From NCBI GenBank assembly GCA_947468085.1, contig CANIKY010000004.1, positions 1-57,295 on the forward strand: a DNA stretch of 57,295 nucleotides, written 5' to 3'. This stretch comes from Paracoccaceae bacterium. GTDB lineage: Bacteria > Pseudomonadota > Alphaproteobacteria > Rhodobacterales > Rhodobacteraceae. The notes below the pieces were generated by a model. That model made no database searches, had not been told where the DNA came from, and saw only the letters and a list, made by a program, of their open reading frames with translations. Shown here piece after piece: positions 8,765 to 17,426 of this stretch (position 1 is its first letter; each line of letters opens with the position of its first letter). The position numbers and the translations under genes were made by a program.

Positions 8765-9481
8765 TTAAGAGGTGAGGATGCGGCCAAGGTTGGTGGCAAG
8801 GGTGGTCAAATGGCGGCGCATGGCCGTTTCGGCGGCTTGGGGGTTGCCGGCCTCGATTTGGTCAATGATGGCATGGTGTTCGCTGTCGCTGATTTTTAGC
8901 GTTTCCAGCGAGCGCTTTTGTGATCGGAACGACCGCCATTTTTCGTTGCCGCGAATTTCGTCAATCATCGAAAACGCGGTCAGCAAAGGTTTGTTGCGCG
9001 CGGTTCGCGCAATCAGGCGGTGCAGGGCACCGTCCCACAGTTCAATCGAGTCCATATCGCCCGCCTCAAGCGTGCGGCGGGCCAAAGCGCGCATCCGGTC
9101 GATATCGGCGGGCAGGGCGTGTTTTGCGGCCATGGCGGCCAAGGTCGGTTCGATGCACAGGCGGGCTTCCATCACGTCCGAGAAATTCGTCTCACCCACG
9201 ATTTCGGCGGCCAAAATCTGCGTCTTATCGGGCGGTTGTCCAGCAAAAGTGCCCTTGCCTTGCTGCCGCCAGATCAGCCCCTCCGCCAAAAGCGAGTCCA
9301 TAGCGCTGCGCACCGCCCGCCGCCCAACGCCCATGCTTTCGCTTAAATCGCGTTCGGTGGGCAGGCGGCCATCTGCGGGCAGGCTGCCGGTTTCAATCAC
9401 AGCTTGAAGCCGCGCACGCACAACTGTGGCACTGTCTTTGACGCGGGGCTTGGGAAGGTGAGCGGTCAAGGGGCGAACCAT
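8765..9481 (-). CDS. GntR/FadR-family transcriptional regulator
   Basis: A 238-residue regulator. The N-terminal winged helix-turn-helix covers about residues 13-80, with LPTERDLSESMGVGRRAVRSAMDSLLAEGLIWRQQGKGTF. A helical FCD ligand-binding domain follows, with metal-ligand-like residues in EARLCIEPTLAAMAA, HRLIARTARNKPL and SEHHAIIDQIEAGNP. It is the first gene of the minus-strand operon and probably controls it in response to the substrate. An inverted repeat, CGAACCA-N9-TGGTTCG, overlaps its start codon and is a good candidate for an autoregulatory operator. Confidence 0.94.
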   Translation of the reverse strand: MVRPLTAHLPKPRVKDSATVVRARLQAVIETGSLPADGRLPTERDLSESMGVGRRAVRSAMDSLLAEGLIWRQQGKGTFAGQPPDKTQILAAEIVGETNFSDVMEARLCIEPTLAAMAAKHALPADIDRMRALARRTLEAGDMDSIELWDGALHRLIARTARNKPLLTAFSMIDEIRGNEKWRSFRSQKRSLETLKISDSEHHAIIDQIEAGNPQAAETAMRRHLTTLATNLGRILTS

Positions 9482-9496
9482 TTCTATATTGGTTCG
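9474..9496. promoter_or_regulatory. Candidate GntR operator (inverted repeat over the start codon)
   Basis: CGAACCA at 9474-9480 and TGGTTCG at 9490-9496 are perfect inverted repeats with a 9-nt A/T-rich spacer. The left arm overlaps the ATG of the GntR gene (minus strand). The position would allow the regulator to repress its own operon. The repeat is seen directly; binding is inferred. It does not match the classic FadR-type TGGTnnnACCA spacing. Confidence 0.5.
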
Positions 9497-9813
9497 TCAA
9501 GCTTCTCATTCAAAAACAATCTGTCAAGAAATTCCGCTGAATAGGATCAATTTGGCAGTTTTATGGGCAGGCGTGCCGGTTTCTTTTAGAATTTAAGGCG
9601 TACATGCGGTGAAACTGCTCAGAGAAAAGGCGAAATGCGAAGATAGGCCTTGGCCGATTCGCTCATGGATCTGTTTTTGATAGCCTTGATGCGCCGCCAC
9701 TTTGAATCAATTCTCTATTGGGTCGCCTGTTCAAGGTCGCCAATAGGCCAAGCGAACCCGTAGCCCTTGGGGCCGTGACGGGGCAGGGTCTGGCACTGGC
9801 AATAGGCTTTGGG
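9497..9813. other. Gene-free stretch with one inverted repeat
   Basis: No coding frame of convincing quality is seen on either strand. The A/T-richer half near 9500-9620 probably carries the promoter of the minus-strand GntR operon. CTATTGG (9715-9721) and CCAATAG (9740-9746) form a 7-bp inverted repeat whose loop holds one of two GGTCGCC direct repeats. It may be the 3' end structure of the mutase transcript that enters from the right, but there is no T tract. Confidence 0.4.
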
Positions 9814-11181
9814 TCAGTCTTCGAGCAAAACCTTGGAAATCAGCGCCAGCTTTTGTGGCAACAAAGCCGCATTGCCGCGCGATTCGAGGTTCAACCGCAC
9901 CAAGGGTTCGGTATTCGACGATCGCAGGTTCATGCGCCAATCGCCAAAGGACAGGCTAAGCCCGTCGGTTTCATCGACCGTTTCGGCCAAAGGTTCAAAA
10001 ATCTTGCGCACCCGCGCCATGGCAAGCGCGGGGGTTTTGAGGCGAAAGTTGATCTCTCCTGAGGATGGAAAGGCCGCTTTGCGCCCCGCCACAAGGTCCG
10101 CCAAAGCGCCTTGGCGGCTGATCAACTCGCAGATCAGCAAAAACGGGATCATGCCAGAATCGCAATAGGCGAAGTCGCGGAAATAGTGGTGGGCCGACAT
10201 CTCGCCACCATAAACAGCGCCCGTGTCGCGCATCACCTGTTTGACAAAGGCGTGCCCGGTGCGCGACTGTACAGCTACCCCGCCTTGGGCCGCCACAATA
10301 TCCTGAGTGTTCCACACCACGCGGGGGTCATGCACGATCCGCGCTGCCGGTTCCTTGGCCAAAAACACCGAAGCCAGCAGGCCAACGATATATTCGCCAT
10401 CCACAAAGGCGCCTTCGTGGTCAAAAAAGAAACAGCGGTCAAAGTCGCCGTCCCAAGCCACGCCCAGATCGGCCCCGTTCGCCAGAACCGCCGCTGCCGT
10501 CACGGGGCGGTTTTCCATGAGCAATGGGTTTGGGATGCCGTTGGGAAAGGTGCCATCGGGGTCATGGTGCATCCGCACAAAACGCAAGGGCGCGCCGTGC
10601 TTGGCCAACGCCTCGGCCAGCGCATCAAAGGTTGGCCCTGCCGTGCCGTTGCCCGCATTGACCAGCACCGTCAGTGGGCGCAGCGCTGCTAAATCGACAA
10701 AGGACAGCACGGTTGCCACATAGGCGGCCCGTGCGTCGCCTGCCACATCTACCCTTTGCCCGCCACTCTTGGCAGGCCCGAAATCATCCGCCTCGGCCAA
10801 GGTGCGGATCACAGACAGGCCCGTTGCCCCATCCAGCGGGGCCGAGCCTTTGCGCACCATCTTCATCCCGTTGTAATCAATCGGATTGTGCGAGGCTGTC
10901 ACCACAATCCCACCGTCCGCGCCAAAATGCGATGTGGCGTGGTACATTTCTTCGGTGCCTGCCAAGCCCAGATCCAGCACCTTGACACCCTCGGCCAACA
11001 GCGCCTGTGTCACCGCTTGCGCCAATTCTGCCGAAGACGCCCTGCAATCGCGCGCCACCACCACCGTCCCCGCCCCCAAAGCCCGCGCAAAGCCGCGCCC
11101 GATGCGAAAGGCAATCGCGGCGTCCAGATCGCTGCCCAAACGGCCGCGGATGTCGTAAGATGTAAAACAGGTCAGGGTCAT
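9814..11181 (-). CDS. Phosphomannomutase/phosphoglucomutase
   Basis: Alpha-D-phosphohexomutase of 455 residues, interconverting hexose 6- and 1-phosphates for nucleotide-sugar and polysaccharide synthesis. Visible motifs in order: the N-terminal SYDIRGRLG, the phosphoserine loop GGIVVTASHNPIDYNGMK, the metal-binding loop WDGDFDRCFFFD, the sugar-binding GGEMSAHHYFRDF and the C-terminal phosphate clamp RSSNTEPLVRLNLE. ATG at 11181 is chosen because GGAG lies 8 nt upstream; the frame stays open to an ATG at 11241, which would add 20 non-family residues. The mannose/glucose preference cannot be read from sequence. It diverges from the sugar dehydrogenase gene. Confidence 0.94.
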   Translation of the reverse strand: MTLTCFTSYDIRGRLGSDLDAAIAFRIGRGFARALGAGTVVVARDCRASSAELAQAVTQALLAEGVKVLDLGLAGTEEMYHATSHFGADGGIVVTASHNPIDYNGMKMVRKGSAPLDGATGLSVIRTLAEADDFGPAKSGGQRVDVAGDARAAYVATVLSFVDLAALRPLTVLVNAGNGTAGPTFDALAEALAKHGAPLRFVRMHHDPDGTFPNGIPNPLLMENRPVTAAAVLANGADLGVAWDGDFDRCFFFDHEGAFVDGEYIVGLLASVFLAKEPAARIVHDPRVVWNTQDIVAAQGGVAVQSRTGHAFVKQVMRDTGAVYGGEMSAHHYFRDFAYCDSGMIPFLLICELISRQGALADLVAGRKAAFPSSGEINFRLKTPALAMARVRKIFEPLAETVDETDGLSLSFGDWRMNLRSSNTEPLVRLNLESRGNAALLPQKLALISKVLLED

Positions 11182-11311
11182 CACCATTGCTCCGCAGTGT
11201 GCGAAATCATGCGATCCGCACGGGGGTTCTTCAAGCCACAAAGCAGGTCGGTCAAAAGGATTGACGCGATTTGGGATGCTTCATAAAGAAACTCTATCAA
11301 GGGAGGATGTC

Positions 11312-12391
11312 ATGGCCATCAAGAAAGAACAGCGCCTTTTAGGGGTGGGGATTTTGGGCTGCGGCCCCATCTCGCAATTTGGCCATCTGGAATCGGTGCA
11401 AAAGGCCCGAAACACCCAACTGCGCGCGGTGTGCGATGCCGACGAGGGCCTCGCCAACCGCTTTGGGGCCTTTTATGACGCCAGTGCCATCTATCTGGAC
11501 TACGATGCCATGCTGGCTGACGAGACGGTCGAGGCCGTGATCATCGCAACCTCTGACGCCTTCCACGTTCCCGCCGCCATTCGCGCTTTGCAGGCGGGCA
11601 AGCATGTGTTTTGCGAAAAACCCATCGGCCTGTCGGTGCAAGAGGTGCAAGACCTGCAAAAGGTCGTCGATGCCACGGGCAAGGTTTTGCAGGTGGGCCA
11701 TATGCTACGGTTTGATCCGGGCATCCAGTCGGCGAAAGACTTTTTGACGGATGAGATGGGCGAGATTTTGGCGCTCAAGGCGTGGTACTGCGATTCCACG
11801 GCGCGCTACACCAACACCGATGCCATCCAACCAGTGCCGCGCACCGGAACGCGGGCGATCAAGCCATCTGAAAACCCCAAGGCCAACCTGCGCCGTTATA
11901 ACATGCTGGCCCATGGTTGCCACCTGTTGGACCTTGCTCGCTACCTCTCTGGCCCGATTGTCGAAGTGCACGCCCGCCACCGCGAGAAATACGGGGCCAT
12001 GTCGTGGTTTATCGATGTCGAGTTTGAAAACCGCGCTTTGGGCCATTTGGACCTGACCTTGGCCGTGCGGATGGATTGGCACGAGGGGTTCCAGATCTAC
12101 GGGCAGAACGGGTCGATCAAGGCCAATATCCTGAACCCTTGGTACTACCGCGCGGCCGAGGTGGATATTTTCCGCGAGGCGGACGCCTCAACCCACCGTG
12201 TGCTGGGGGCGGACGGGCATTTTTACCGCCGCCAGTTGGAAGGTTTTGGCGATGTGATCTTGAAAGGCGCGCCCATGACGGGGGCGTCGATCATCGACGG
12301 GCTGGAATCGGTGCGCGCGATGGTGGCGGTGATGCGATCCGCCGAAACGGGGCAGCCGGTGAAGCTGGCCGATGCCACGGGGCCGGTATGA
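11312..12391 (+). CDS. Gfo/Idh/MocA-family NAD(P)-dependent oxidoreductase
   Basis: A 359-residue sugar or inositol-type dehydrogenase. The Rossmann motif GVGILGCGPISQFGHL sits at the N-terminus. Further family marks are VCEKP-like HVFCEKPIGLSVQEVQDLQ with the conserved Lys, and the later GCHLLDLARYLSGP, which fits the catalytic Asp/His helix. Start ATG 11312 follows GGGAGG at 11301-11306. First gene of a plus-strand sugar cluster; its stop overlaps the next start (ATGA). It probably oxidises a free sugar or polyol to a keto or lactone product. The specific substrate is unknown. Confidence 0.93.
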   Translation: MAIKKEQRLLGVGILGCGPISQFGHLESVQKARNTQLRAVCDADEGLANRFGAFYDASAIYLDYDAMLADETVEAVIIATSDAFHVPAAIRALQAGKHVFCEKPIGLSVQEVQDLQKVVDATGKVLQVGHMLRFDPGIQSAKDFLTDEMGEILALKAWYCDSTARYTNTDAIQPVPRTGTRAIKPSENPKANLRRYNMLAHGCHLLDLARYLSGPIVEVHARHREKYGAMSWFIDVEFENRALGHLDLTLAVRMDWHEGFQIYGQNGSIKANILNPWYYRAAEVDIFREADASTHRVLGADGHFYRRQLEGFGDVILKGAPMTGASIIDGLESVRAMVAVMRSAETGQPVKLADATGPV

Positions 12392-13209
12392 TCCCCGCCA
12401 TATTCTCGCGCACCTATCCTTTGAGCACGGCAGAGGCGACCTTTGCCGCCGTCAAGGCCGATGGCTTTGGCGCGGTGCAGTTTAACCTGTCAAACCTCGG
12501 CCTGTCGCCTGTGCCCGAAACGGCGGCTGAGGGGCTTGAAGCTGTCCGCGAACAGGCCACCAAGGCGGGCGTTGTCATCAGCGCCCTGTCGGGCACATGG
12601 AACATGGCCCATCCCGATCCAGCTTACCGCGCCACGATGCGGGGCCGCTTTGAATGGGTGCTGCAAGCCGCCAAAACTTTAGGCGCGCCGATTGTCACGC
12701 TGTGCACCGGATCACGCGATGCGGGCAATATGTGGGCGCATCATCCAAAAAACACCTCTGCCGCCGCTTGGGCCGATATGGCGAGAGAGTTGTCCCATGC
12801 GCTGGACCGCGCCGACCACTATGGCCTGCGCTTGGGGATCGAGCCAGAGCCTGCCAATGTGATCTGCGATGCCTTCGCCGCCCGCCGCATCCTAGACCAG
12901 TTACAGGCGCCCCATCTGGGCATTGTGCTGGATGCCGCCAACCTGATCGCGCCAGAACAGGCGGTGCATCAACAGGCCATTCTGGATCACGCCTTGGACC
13001 TGTTGGGGGCCGACCTGCTTTTGGCACATGCTAAAGACCACGACGCCTTCGGCCGCGTGACAGCCCCCGGTGACGGGATGATCGACCTTCCGGCCTTTGT
13101 TCGGGGCCTGCGCCAAGCGGGCTATAACGGCCCGCTGATCGGCCACGGCTTCGACTCGTCCGATGCGCCCCGAGCCGCCCGCGTGTTGCATGATCTCTGC
13201 CGGATATGA
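12388..13209 (+). CDS. Sugar phosphate isomerase/epimerase (xylose isomerase-like TIM barrel)
   Basis: A 273-residue TIM barrel of the AP-endonuclease-2/IolE/IolI family. Metal-ligand positions can be recognised in LGIEPEPANVI (Glu), HLGIVLDAANLI (Asp), LLLAHAKDHD (His and Asp) and the C-terminal GYNGPLIGHGFDS. Start ATG 12388 overlaps the stop of the dehydrogenase gene (ATGA) and the stop overlaps the next start in the same way, so the three genes are translationally coupled. It likely isomerises the keto product of the dehydrogenase. Reaction unproven. Confidence 0.9.
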   Translation: MIPAIFSRTYPLSTAEATFAAVKADGFGAVQFNLSNLGLSPVPETAAEGLEAVREQATKAGVVISALSGTWNMAHPDPAYRATMRGRFEWVLQAAKTLGAPIVTLCTGSRDAGNMWAHHPKNTSAAAWADMARELSHALDRADHYGLRLGIEPEPANVICDAFAARRILDQLQAPHLGIVLDAANLIAPEQAVHQQAILDHALDLLGADLLLAHAKDHDAFGRVTAPGDGMIDLPAFVRGLRQAGYNGPLIGHGFDSSDAPRAARVLHDLCRI

Positions 13210-14003
13210 GGGGAACATTTCAAACCCCTGACGGATGCCGCCTTGCCTACGAAGTTACAGGCCAAGGCCCCGCTGTCTTGTGGCAACATGGCCTTGGGGC
13301 CACCGCCGCCCAACCTGCCGAGGTTTTCCCCGACGGCTTCACCCGTATCACCCTGCTTTGCCGAGGGCATGACGGCTCTGACCTTGGCGACCCCGCGCGC
13401 CTGTCTATCGCGCAGTTTGCCGCCGACGCGCTGGCATTGATGGATCATCTGGGCTTGCAAACCCTGCCGATGGGCGGGATTTCCCTAGGGGCCGCCATAG
13501 CCTTGCGGCTGGCGGTGCTGCACCCCGCCCGCGTGCAGGCGCTGATCCTCGCCCGCCCCGCTTGGGTCGATCACCCCGCCCCCGCAACGATGCAATCTTA
13601 TTCTGAGGTCGCCCGCATTCTGGCCCGCCACGGCGATATCGGGGGGGCGTTGTTTCAATCGGGGCAAACCTACCGCGATCTTAGCCTTGCCTCGCCCGAC
13701 AATGCCGGCTCACTGGTCAGCTTTTTCACCCGTCCGCAGCCTGACACCACGGTGGCGCTGTTGCAAAGCATCCCGCAGGATGGGCCGGGGGTGACAAAGG
13801 ATCAAATCGCGGCACTGCACCTGCCCACACTGGTGCTGACCACAGGGCAAGACTATGTCCATCCCGCCGCCTATGGCGCGGAATTGGCCAAACTTATCCC
13901 CCATGCGACCCTGACTGACCTGCCCGCCAAGGGCCAAGACAAACCCGCCCATGTCGCCGCCTTTCGCGTAGCCCTAACGCAGTTTTTGGGTGGGTTGGCG
14001 TGA
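13206..14003 (+). CDS. Alpha/beta-hydrolase fold protein
   Basis: A 265-residue hydrolase resembling 3-oxoadipate enol-lactonases. The oxyanion region is LWQHGLGATAAQ, the nucleophile elbow GGISLGAAIALRLA carries the Ser, the acid is probably the Asp in TTGQDYVHP, and the catalytic His is in KGQDKPAHVAAF. It overlaps the isomerase gene by 4 nt (ATGA) and its TGA overlaps a GTG that opened the decayed ROK gene. In this setting a sugar-lactone or ester hydrolase step is plausible. Confidence 0.88.
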   Translation: MRGTFQTPDGCRLAYEVTGQGPAVLWQHGLGATAAQPAEVFPDGFTRITLLCRGHDGSDLGDPARLSIAQFAADALALMDHLGLQTLPMGGISLGAAIALRLAVLHPARVQALILARPAWVDHPAPATMQSYSEVARILARHGDIGGALFQSGQTYRDLSLASPDNAGSLVSFFTRPQPDTTVALLQSIPQDGPGVTKDQIAALHLPTLVLTTGQDYVHPAAYGAELAKLIPHATLTDLPAKGQDKPAHVAAFRVALTQFLGGLA

Positions 14004-14640
14004 ACACCACCCGCCTGCTGTTGCGCCTGCACACGCGCCACTGCCTGCGCTTGATTCAAGGTTACCAAACCTTAATCCCTGCCTGTATGGCGCTGGGCTT
14101 GGGGGCGTCACCTGTGCCAGCATCGGGCATCGCGTGGCCGACTGACTGCCGCTGGCCTTGTGCTGGAAACGCCCAGTCCCACGCCCAAGCGCCTTGACCA
14201 CCCCGGCGTGGCGGTGCAACTGAAGCAGCAAAGGACGCGGTTTATCGATGTTACCATGGACACCCGCGCCATTTCCGGCGTGCTTTTAGACCTGAATATG
14301 AAGGTGCTGGCCCGCAGTGTTCACGCTAAGGGCGGGGCCTTCAGCGATCCGCAAGCCATGCTGCCGCTGCCCTTAACCTTTGGGACGAGGCTTTGGCCTT
14401 AGGCCCTGCAAACGCCGCCCATATTTTGCATCCTGACCCGATCATGCCGGGCGGGCCTTTGTTAACGCATTATCCCCATGTGGCTGTTACTCTGACAGAC
14501 AGGCTTGCAGCCCTGATGCTGCAAGGCCATGCCACCCCCAATGTGTATCTGGCGCGCTAAGGCGACGAGGGGGCCGCCATCGGCACAGCCCCCCGTTTGC
14601 GCGCGCAGATGTTTACCTTGCCCGACTTGGGCGACCCACA
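14000..14640 (+). pseudogene. Decayed ROK-family transcriptional regulator
   Basis: No intact frame exists, but pieces of one ROK/NagC-type repressor can be followed across frames. A winged-helix piece ends in LTAAGLVLET (about 14142-14168). A sugar-kinase-like piece, RFIDVTMDTRAISGVLLDLN, lies at 14238-14297. After a frame change at about 14385 comes the ROK C-terminus: EALALGPANAAHILHPDP, IMPGGPLL, then YLAR-stop-GDEGAAIGTAP at 14548-14592. The in-frame TAA stands where the family has Leu. The middle of the protein, including the usual Cys-rich zinc motif, is deleted. Its GTG at 14000 overlaps the hydrolase stop. It was probably the repressor of this cluster. Confidence 0.7.
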
Positions 14641-14738
14641 ACCGAAGTCAAACCACCCACGACCCCTTTCCCCAGAAAGCGCGCCGTGCCAAACATAGCC
14701 ATTCTCGCATCGTGCGACCTTTGCCCAAGGACCTCTTC

Positions 14739-15674
14739 ATGACCAGCAAACTTGACCAACTCAGCGCCATGACCGTGGTCGTGGCCGACACAGGCGACAT
14801 CGACGCTGTGCGCCGCTTGGCTCCGCAAGACTGCACCACCAACCCTTCGCTGGTGCTTAAAGCCATGCAAGGCGCTGCCATGCAAGAAAAATTCTCCCAA
14901 ACCATCGCGCGGCTGAAAGGTCAAAGCAACGCCGTGACGGCCATTGTGCAAGACCTGACCGTGGGGTTGGGTGCAGAACTTGCCGCCATAGTGCCGGGCC
15001 GTGTGTCAACCGAGGTCGATGCGCGCCTGTCTTTTGACAAAGACGCCTCCATCGCCAAGGCCCGCGCCTTGATTGACGCCTATGCCAAGCTGGGTGTCGG
15101 GCGTGCGCGCATCCTGATCAAACTCGCCGCCACTTGGGAAGGCATCCAGGCCGCCCGTGTGCTGGAGCGTGAGGGGATCCAGTGCAACCTAACGCTGCTC
15201 TTTTCCATGGCCCAAGCCAAGGCCTGCGCGGATGCAGGCGTGTTTCTGATTTCCCCCTTCGTGGGGCGCATCACCGACTGGTATTCCAAAGCCACAGGCC
15301 AAACCTACACGGCCGAGCAAGACCCAGGCGTCCTATCCGTCCGCCGCATCTATGACCATTACAAATCCAACGGGATCGCCACCGTGGTCATGGGGGCCTC
15401 TTTCCGCAACCCCGGCCAGATCGAAGCGCTGGCCGGCTGCGACCGCCTGACGATCTCGCCCGACCTGATCGCCAAACTCGCCGCTGACCAAGGCCCGTTG
15501 GACCGCAAGCTGACCGCAGGGGCCGCAACTGGCACCGCTGCCCCCACGTCAGAGGCTGATTTCCGCTGGGCCCATAACGAAGACGCCATGGCAACCGAAA
15601 AGCTGGCCGAAGGCATCCGCAACTTTCATATCGACGCGCTGAAGCTGGAAGCTTTGGTCGCAGCGCAACTCTAA
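14739..15674 (+). CDS. tal: Transaldolase (TalB type)
   Basis: A 311-residue transaldolase of the classical TalB class, moving a dihydroxyacetone unit between sugar phosphates in the pentose phosphate pathway. It opens with VVVADTGDIDAVRRLAPQD, then CTTNPSLVLKA, the Schiff-base Lys in ARILIKLAATWEGIQAA, and CNLTLLFSMAQAKACADAG, ISPFVGRITDWY, VMGASFRNPGQIEALAGCD, all very close to enterobacterial TalB. ATG 14739 is chosen because the protein then begins exactly where TalB does; only AAGGA 9 nt upstream is seen. Located between the dead ROK regulator and the 3-epimerase. Confidence 0.96.
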   Translation: MTSKLDQLSAMTVVVADTGDIDAVRRLAPQDCTTNPSLVLKAMQGAAMQEKFSQTIARLKGQSNAVTAIVQDLTVGLGAELAAIVPGRVSTEVDARLSFDKDASIAKARALIDAYAKLGVGRARILIKLAATWEGIQAARVLEREGIQCNLTLLFSMAQAKACADAGVFLISPFVGRITDWYSKATGQTYTAEQDPGVLSVRRIYDHYKSNGIATVVMGASFRNPGQIEALAGCDRLTISPDLIAKLAADQGPLDRKLTAGAATGTAAPTSEADFRWAHNEDAMATEKLAEGIRNFHIDALKLEALVAAQL

Positions 15675-15696
15675 CTTTCCCCAAAAGGCACGACCC

Positions 15697-16395
15697 ATGG
15701 CAAAACCTGACGCAAACTGGCTGGAAAGCCTGCCCAAAACCCGCCTAATCGCCGAGTTTTCGCTGTGGAGTGCCGATTTGGCCGCCCTGCGCGCTGATCT
15801 GGCGCGGGTGGAGGGGCATGTCGATATGCTGCATATCGACGTGTCTGACGGGCATTTCACCGCCGCCTTGCTGTTCTTTCCCGACCAAATCGCCGCCCTG
15901 CGCAAAGCCACCACCAAACCGATGCATGTGCATTTGATGGTGACAGGCGCGGTGCTTTTGTCGCAGATCGAGCAGTTCGCCGAAGCGGGGGCGGATCTGA
16001 TCTCGATCCATGCCGAAACCGACCCTGCCATCTTGCGCCAAGCCTTTGCCCGCATTGCGGACTTGGGGGTAAAGGCGGGGCTGGTGCTGCAACTGGAAAC
16101 TCCTGTTGCGCAGGCCGAACCTTGGCTGGGCCATGTGGCTATGCTGACGCTTGTGTCCACCCCCATCGGCATCAAAGGCGTGCAACCTGATGAGACAACC
16201 TATCTGCGTCTGGCCGAGGCCCGCGCCTTGCTGGATTCCAAAGCCCCGCAGGTGATCTTGGCGGCAGACGGCGGCATTCGCGAACACACCGTGCCGCGCA
16301 TGCGCGCCGAGGGGGCGCAGACGGTGGTCTTGGGCTCGCTGGCCTTCAACGCGCCTGATCTGGGCGCGCGTATGGCTTGGCTGGCAGCACTCTAA
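15697..16395 (+). CDS. Ribulose-/allulose-phosphate 3-epimerase family protein
   Basis: A 232-residue TIM barrel of the Rpe/AlsE family. Metal and catalytic residues are recognisable in MLHIDVSDGHFT (His and Asp), HVHLMVTG (His) and ILAADGGIREHT (Asp). The phosphate loop reads STPIGIKGVQ instead of the usual NPGFGGQ, which sets it apart from housekeeping Rpe and nearer to AlsE-like or uncharacterised epimerases. It lies 22 nt after tal, and its TAA overlaps the ATG of the ROK kinase. It probably epimerises a ketose phosphate at C3. Confidence 0.88.
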   Translation: MAKPDANWLESLPKTRLIAEFSLWSADLAALRADLARVEGHVDMLHIDVSDGHFTAALLFFPDQIAALRKATTKPMHVHLMVTGAVLLSQIEQFAEAGADLISIHAETDPAILRQAFARIADLGVKAGLVLQLETPVAQAEPWLGHVAMLTLVSTPIGIKGVQPDETTYLRLAEARALLDSKAPQVILAADGGIREHTVPRMRAEGAQTVVLGSLAFNAPDLGARMAWLAAL

Positions 16396-17336
16396 TGGCG
16401 GAACTGGCGCTGGCGATTGACCTAGGTGGCACCCAGATTAGGGTGGGTCTGGTTGACGCCTTGGGTCAGATTGTGACGCAACAGTCCACAGGCACCCGCG
16501 CTCTGGAAGGGCCTTTTGTGGTGATCGACCAGATCAGCGACCTTTGCGCGCAAGTTCTGGCTGGCACCCAAGCCAAAGGGGCTGCCATCTGCGCCCCGGG
16601 GCCGCTGGATACGATCTCGGGCCGGGTTTTTGGCGTTCAAACTCTAAAGGGTTTTGAGGATTTCCCCCTGCGCGATGCGCTTAGCCAAAGCCTGTCCCTG
16701 CCGGTGCAGGTGGAAAATGACGGCATCGCTGGGGCTGTGGCCGAACTTTGCTATGGGGCAGGGCGCACCTACAGCGACTTTGTCTATATCACGATTTCAA
16801 CCGGCATCGGCGGCGGTATCATCTTAGATGGTAAGCCCCTGCGCGGGCGGCGCGGAATGGCTGGGCATCTGGGCCACATGTTCTTTCACCGCGACTGGCC
16901 GCGCTTTGCCGGTGCGCATATGCCCTGCTTTGAGGATTGGGGCGCTGGCCCAGCACTGGCTCACCGCGCGATGGCCCGCGCGGCGCTTGACCCCGCCTCG
17001 GCGCTACACAACCGTGCGCTTGACGCCCGCGCCGTGTATCAAGCGGCAACTCAGGGCGACATCTTGGCCCAAAACCTTGTCCAAGATGAAGCTACGCTTC
17101 TCGGCATCGGCTGTGCCAGCCTGATCCATATCCTGTCGCCCCAAGCGATCATTTTGGGCGGTGGAATGAGTCAAGCCTTCACCCAATTGGCCCCCATGAT
17201 TGAAAAAACCCTATCCAACCACCTGAAACCCGGCTTTGATGGTGTAGAACTGCACTGCGCCCAACTGGGCACGACCTCTAGCCTAATTGGGGCGGCGGCC
17301 TTGGTGTTTCACCCCCATCTGGCTGCGCGCGCCTGA
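16395..17336 (+). CDS. ROK-family sugar kinase
   Basis: A 313-residue kinase of the ROK group. The N-terminal phosphate loop LAIDLGGTQIRVGLVD, the catalytic Asp in VQVENDGIAGAVAE, and the ATP loop ITISTGIGGGIILDG are all present, as is HILSPQAIILGGGMSQ. The family's zinc motif (CxCGxxGCxE) is absent: after GMAGHLGHMFFH only one Cys is seen, in MPCFEDWGAGPAL. ATG 16395 shares its A with the epimerase TAA. It lacks a DNA-binding domain, so it is an enzyme, perhaps for allose, fructose or a related hexose. Confidence 0.9.
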   Translation: MAELALAIDLGGTQIRVGLVDALGQIVTQQSTGTRALEGPFVVIDQISDLCAQVLAGTQAKGAAICAPGPLDTISGRVFGVQTLKGFEDFPLRDALSQSLSLPVQVENDGIAGAVAELCYGAGRTYSDFVYITISTGIGGGIILDGKPLRGRRGMAGHLGHMFFHRDWPRFAGAHMPCFEDWGAGPALAHRAMARAALDPASALHNRALDARAVYQAATQGDILAQNLVQDEATLLGIGCASLIHILSPQAIILGGGMSQAFTQLAPMIEKTLSNHLKPGFDGVELHCAQLGTTSSLIGAAALVFHPHLAARA

Positions 17337-17426
17337 TTTTTCGCAGAAAAATCGGGAATTCCCACGCGGCCCTCAAAGGTCTACACTGAACCTATCACAG
17401 CGCATCCGCGCCAGCAGGAGAATGAT

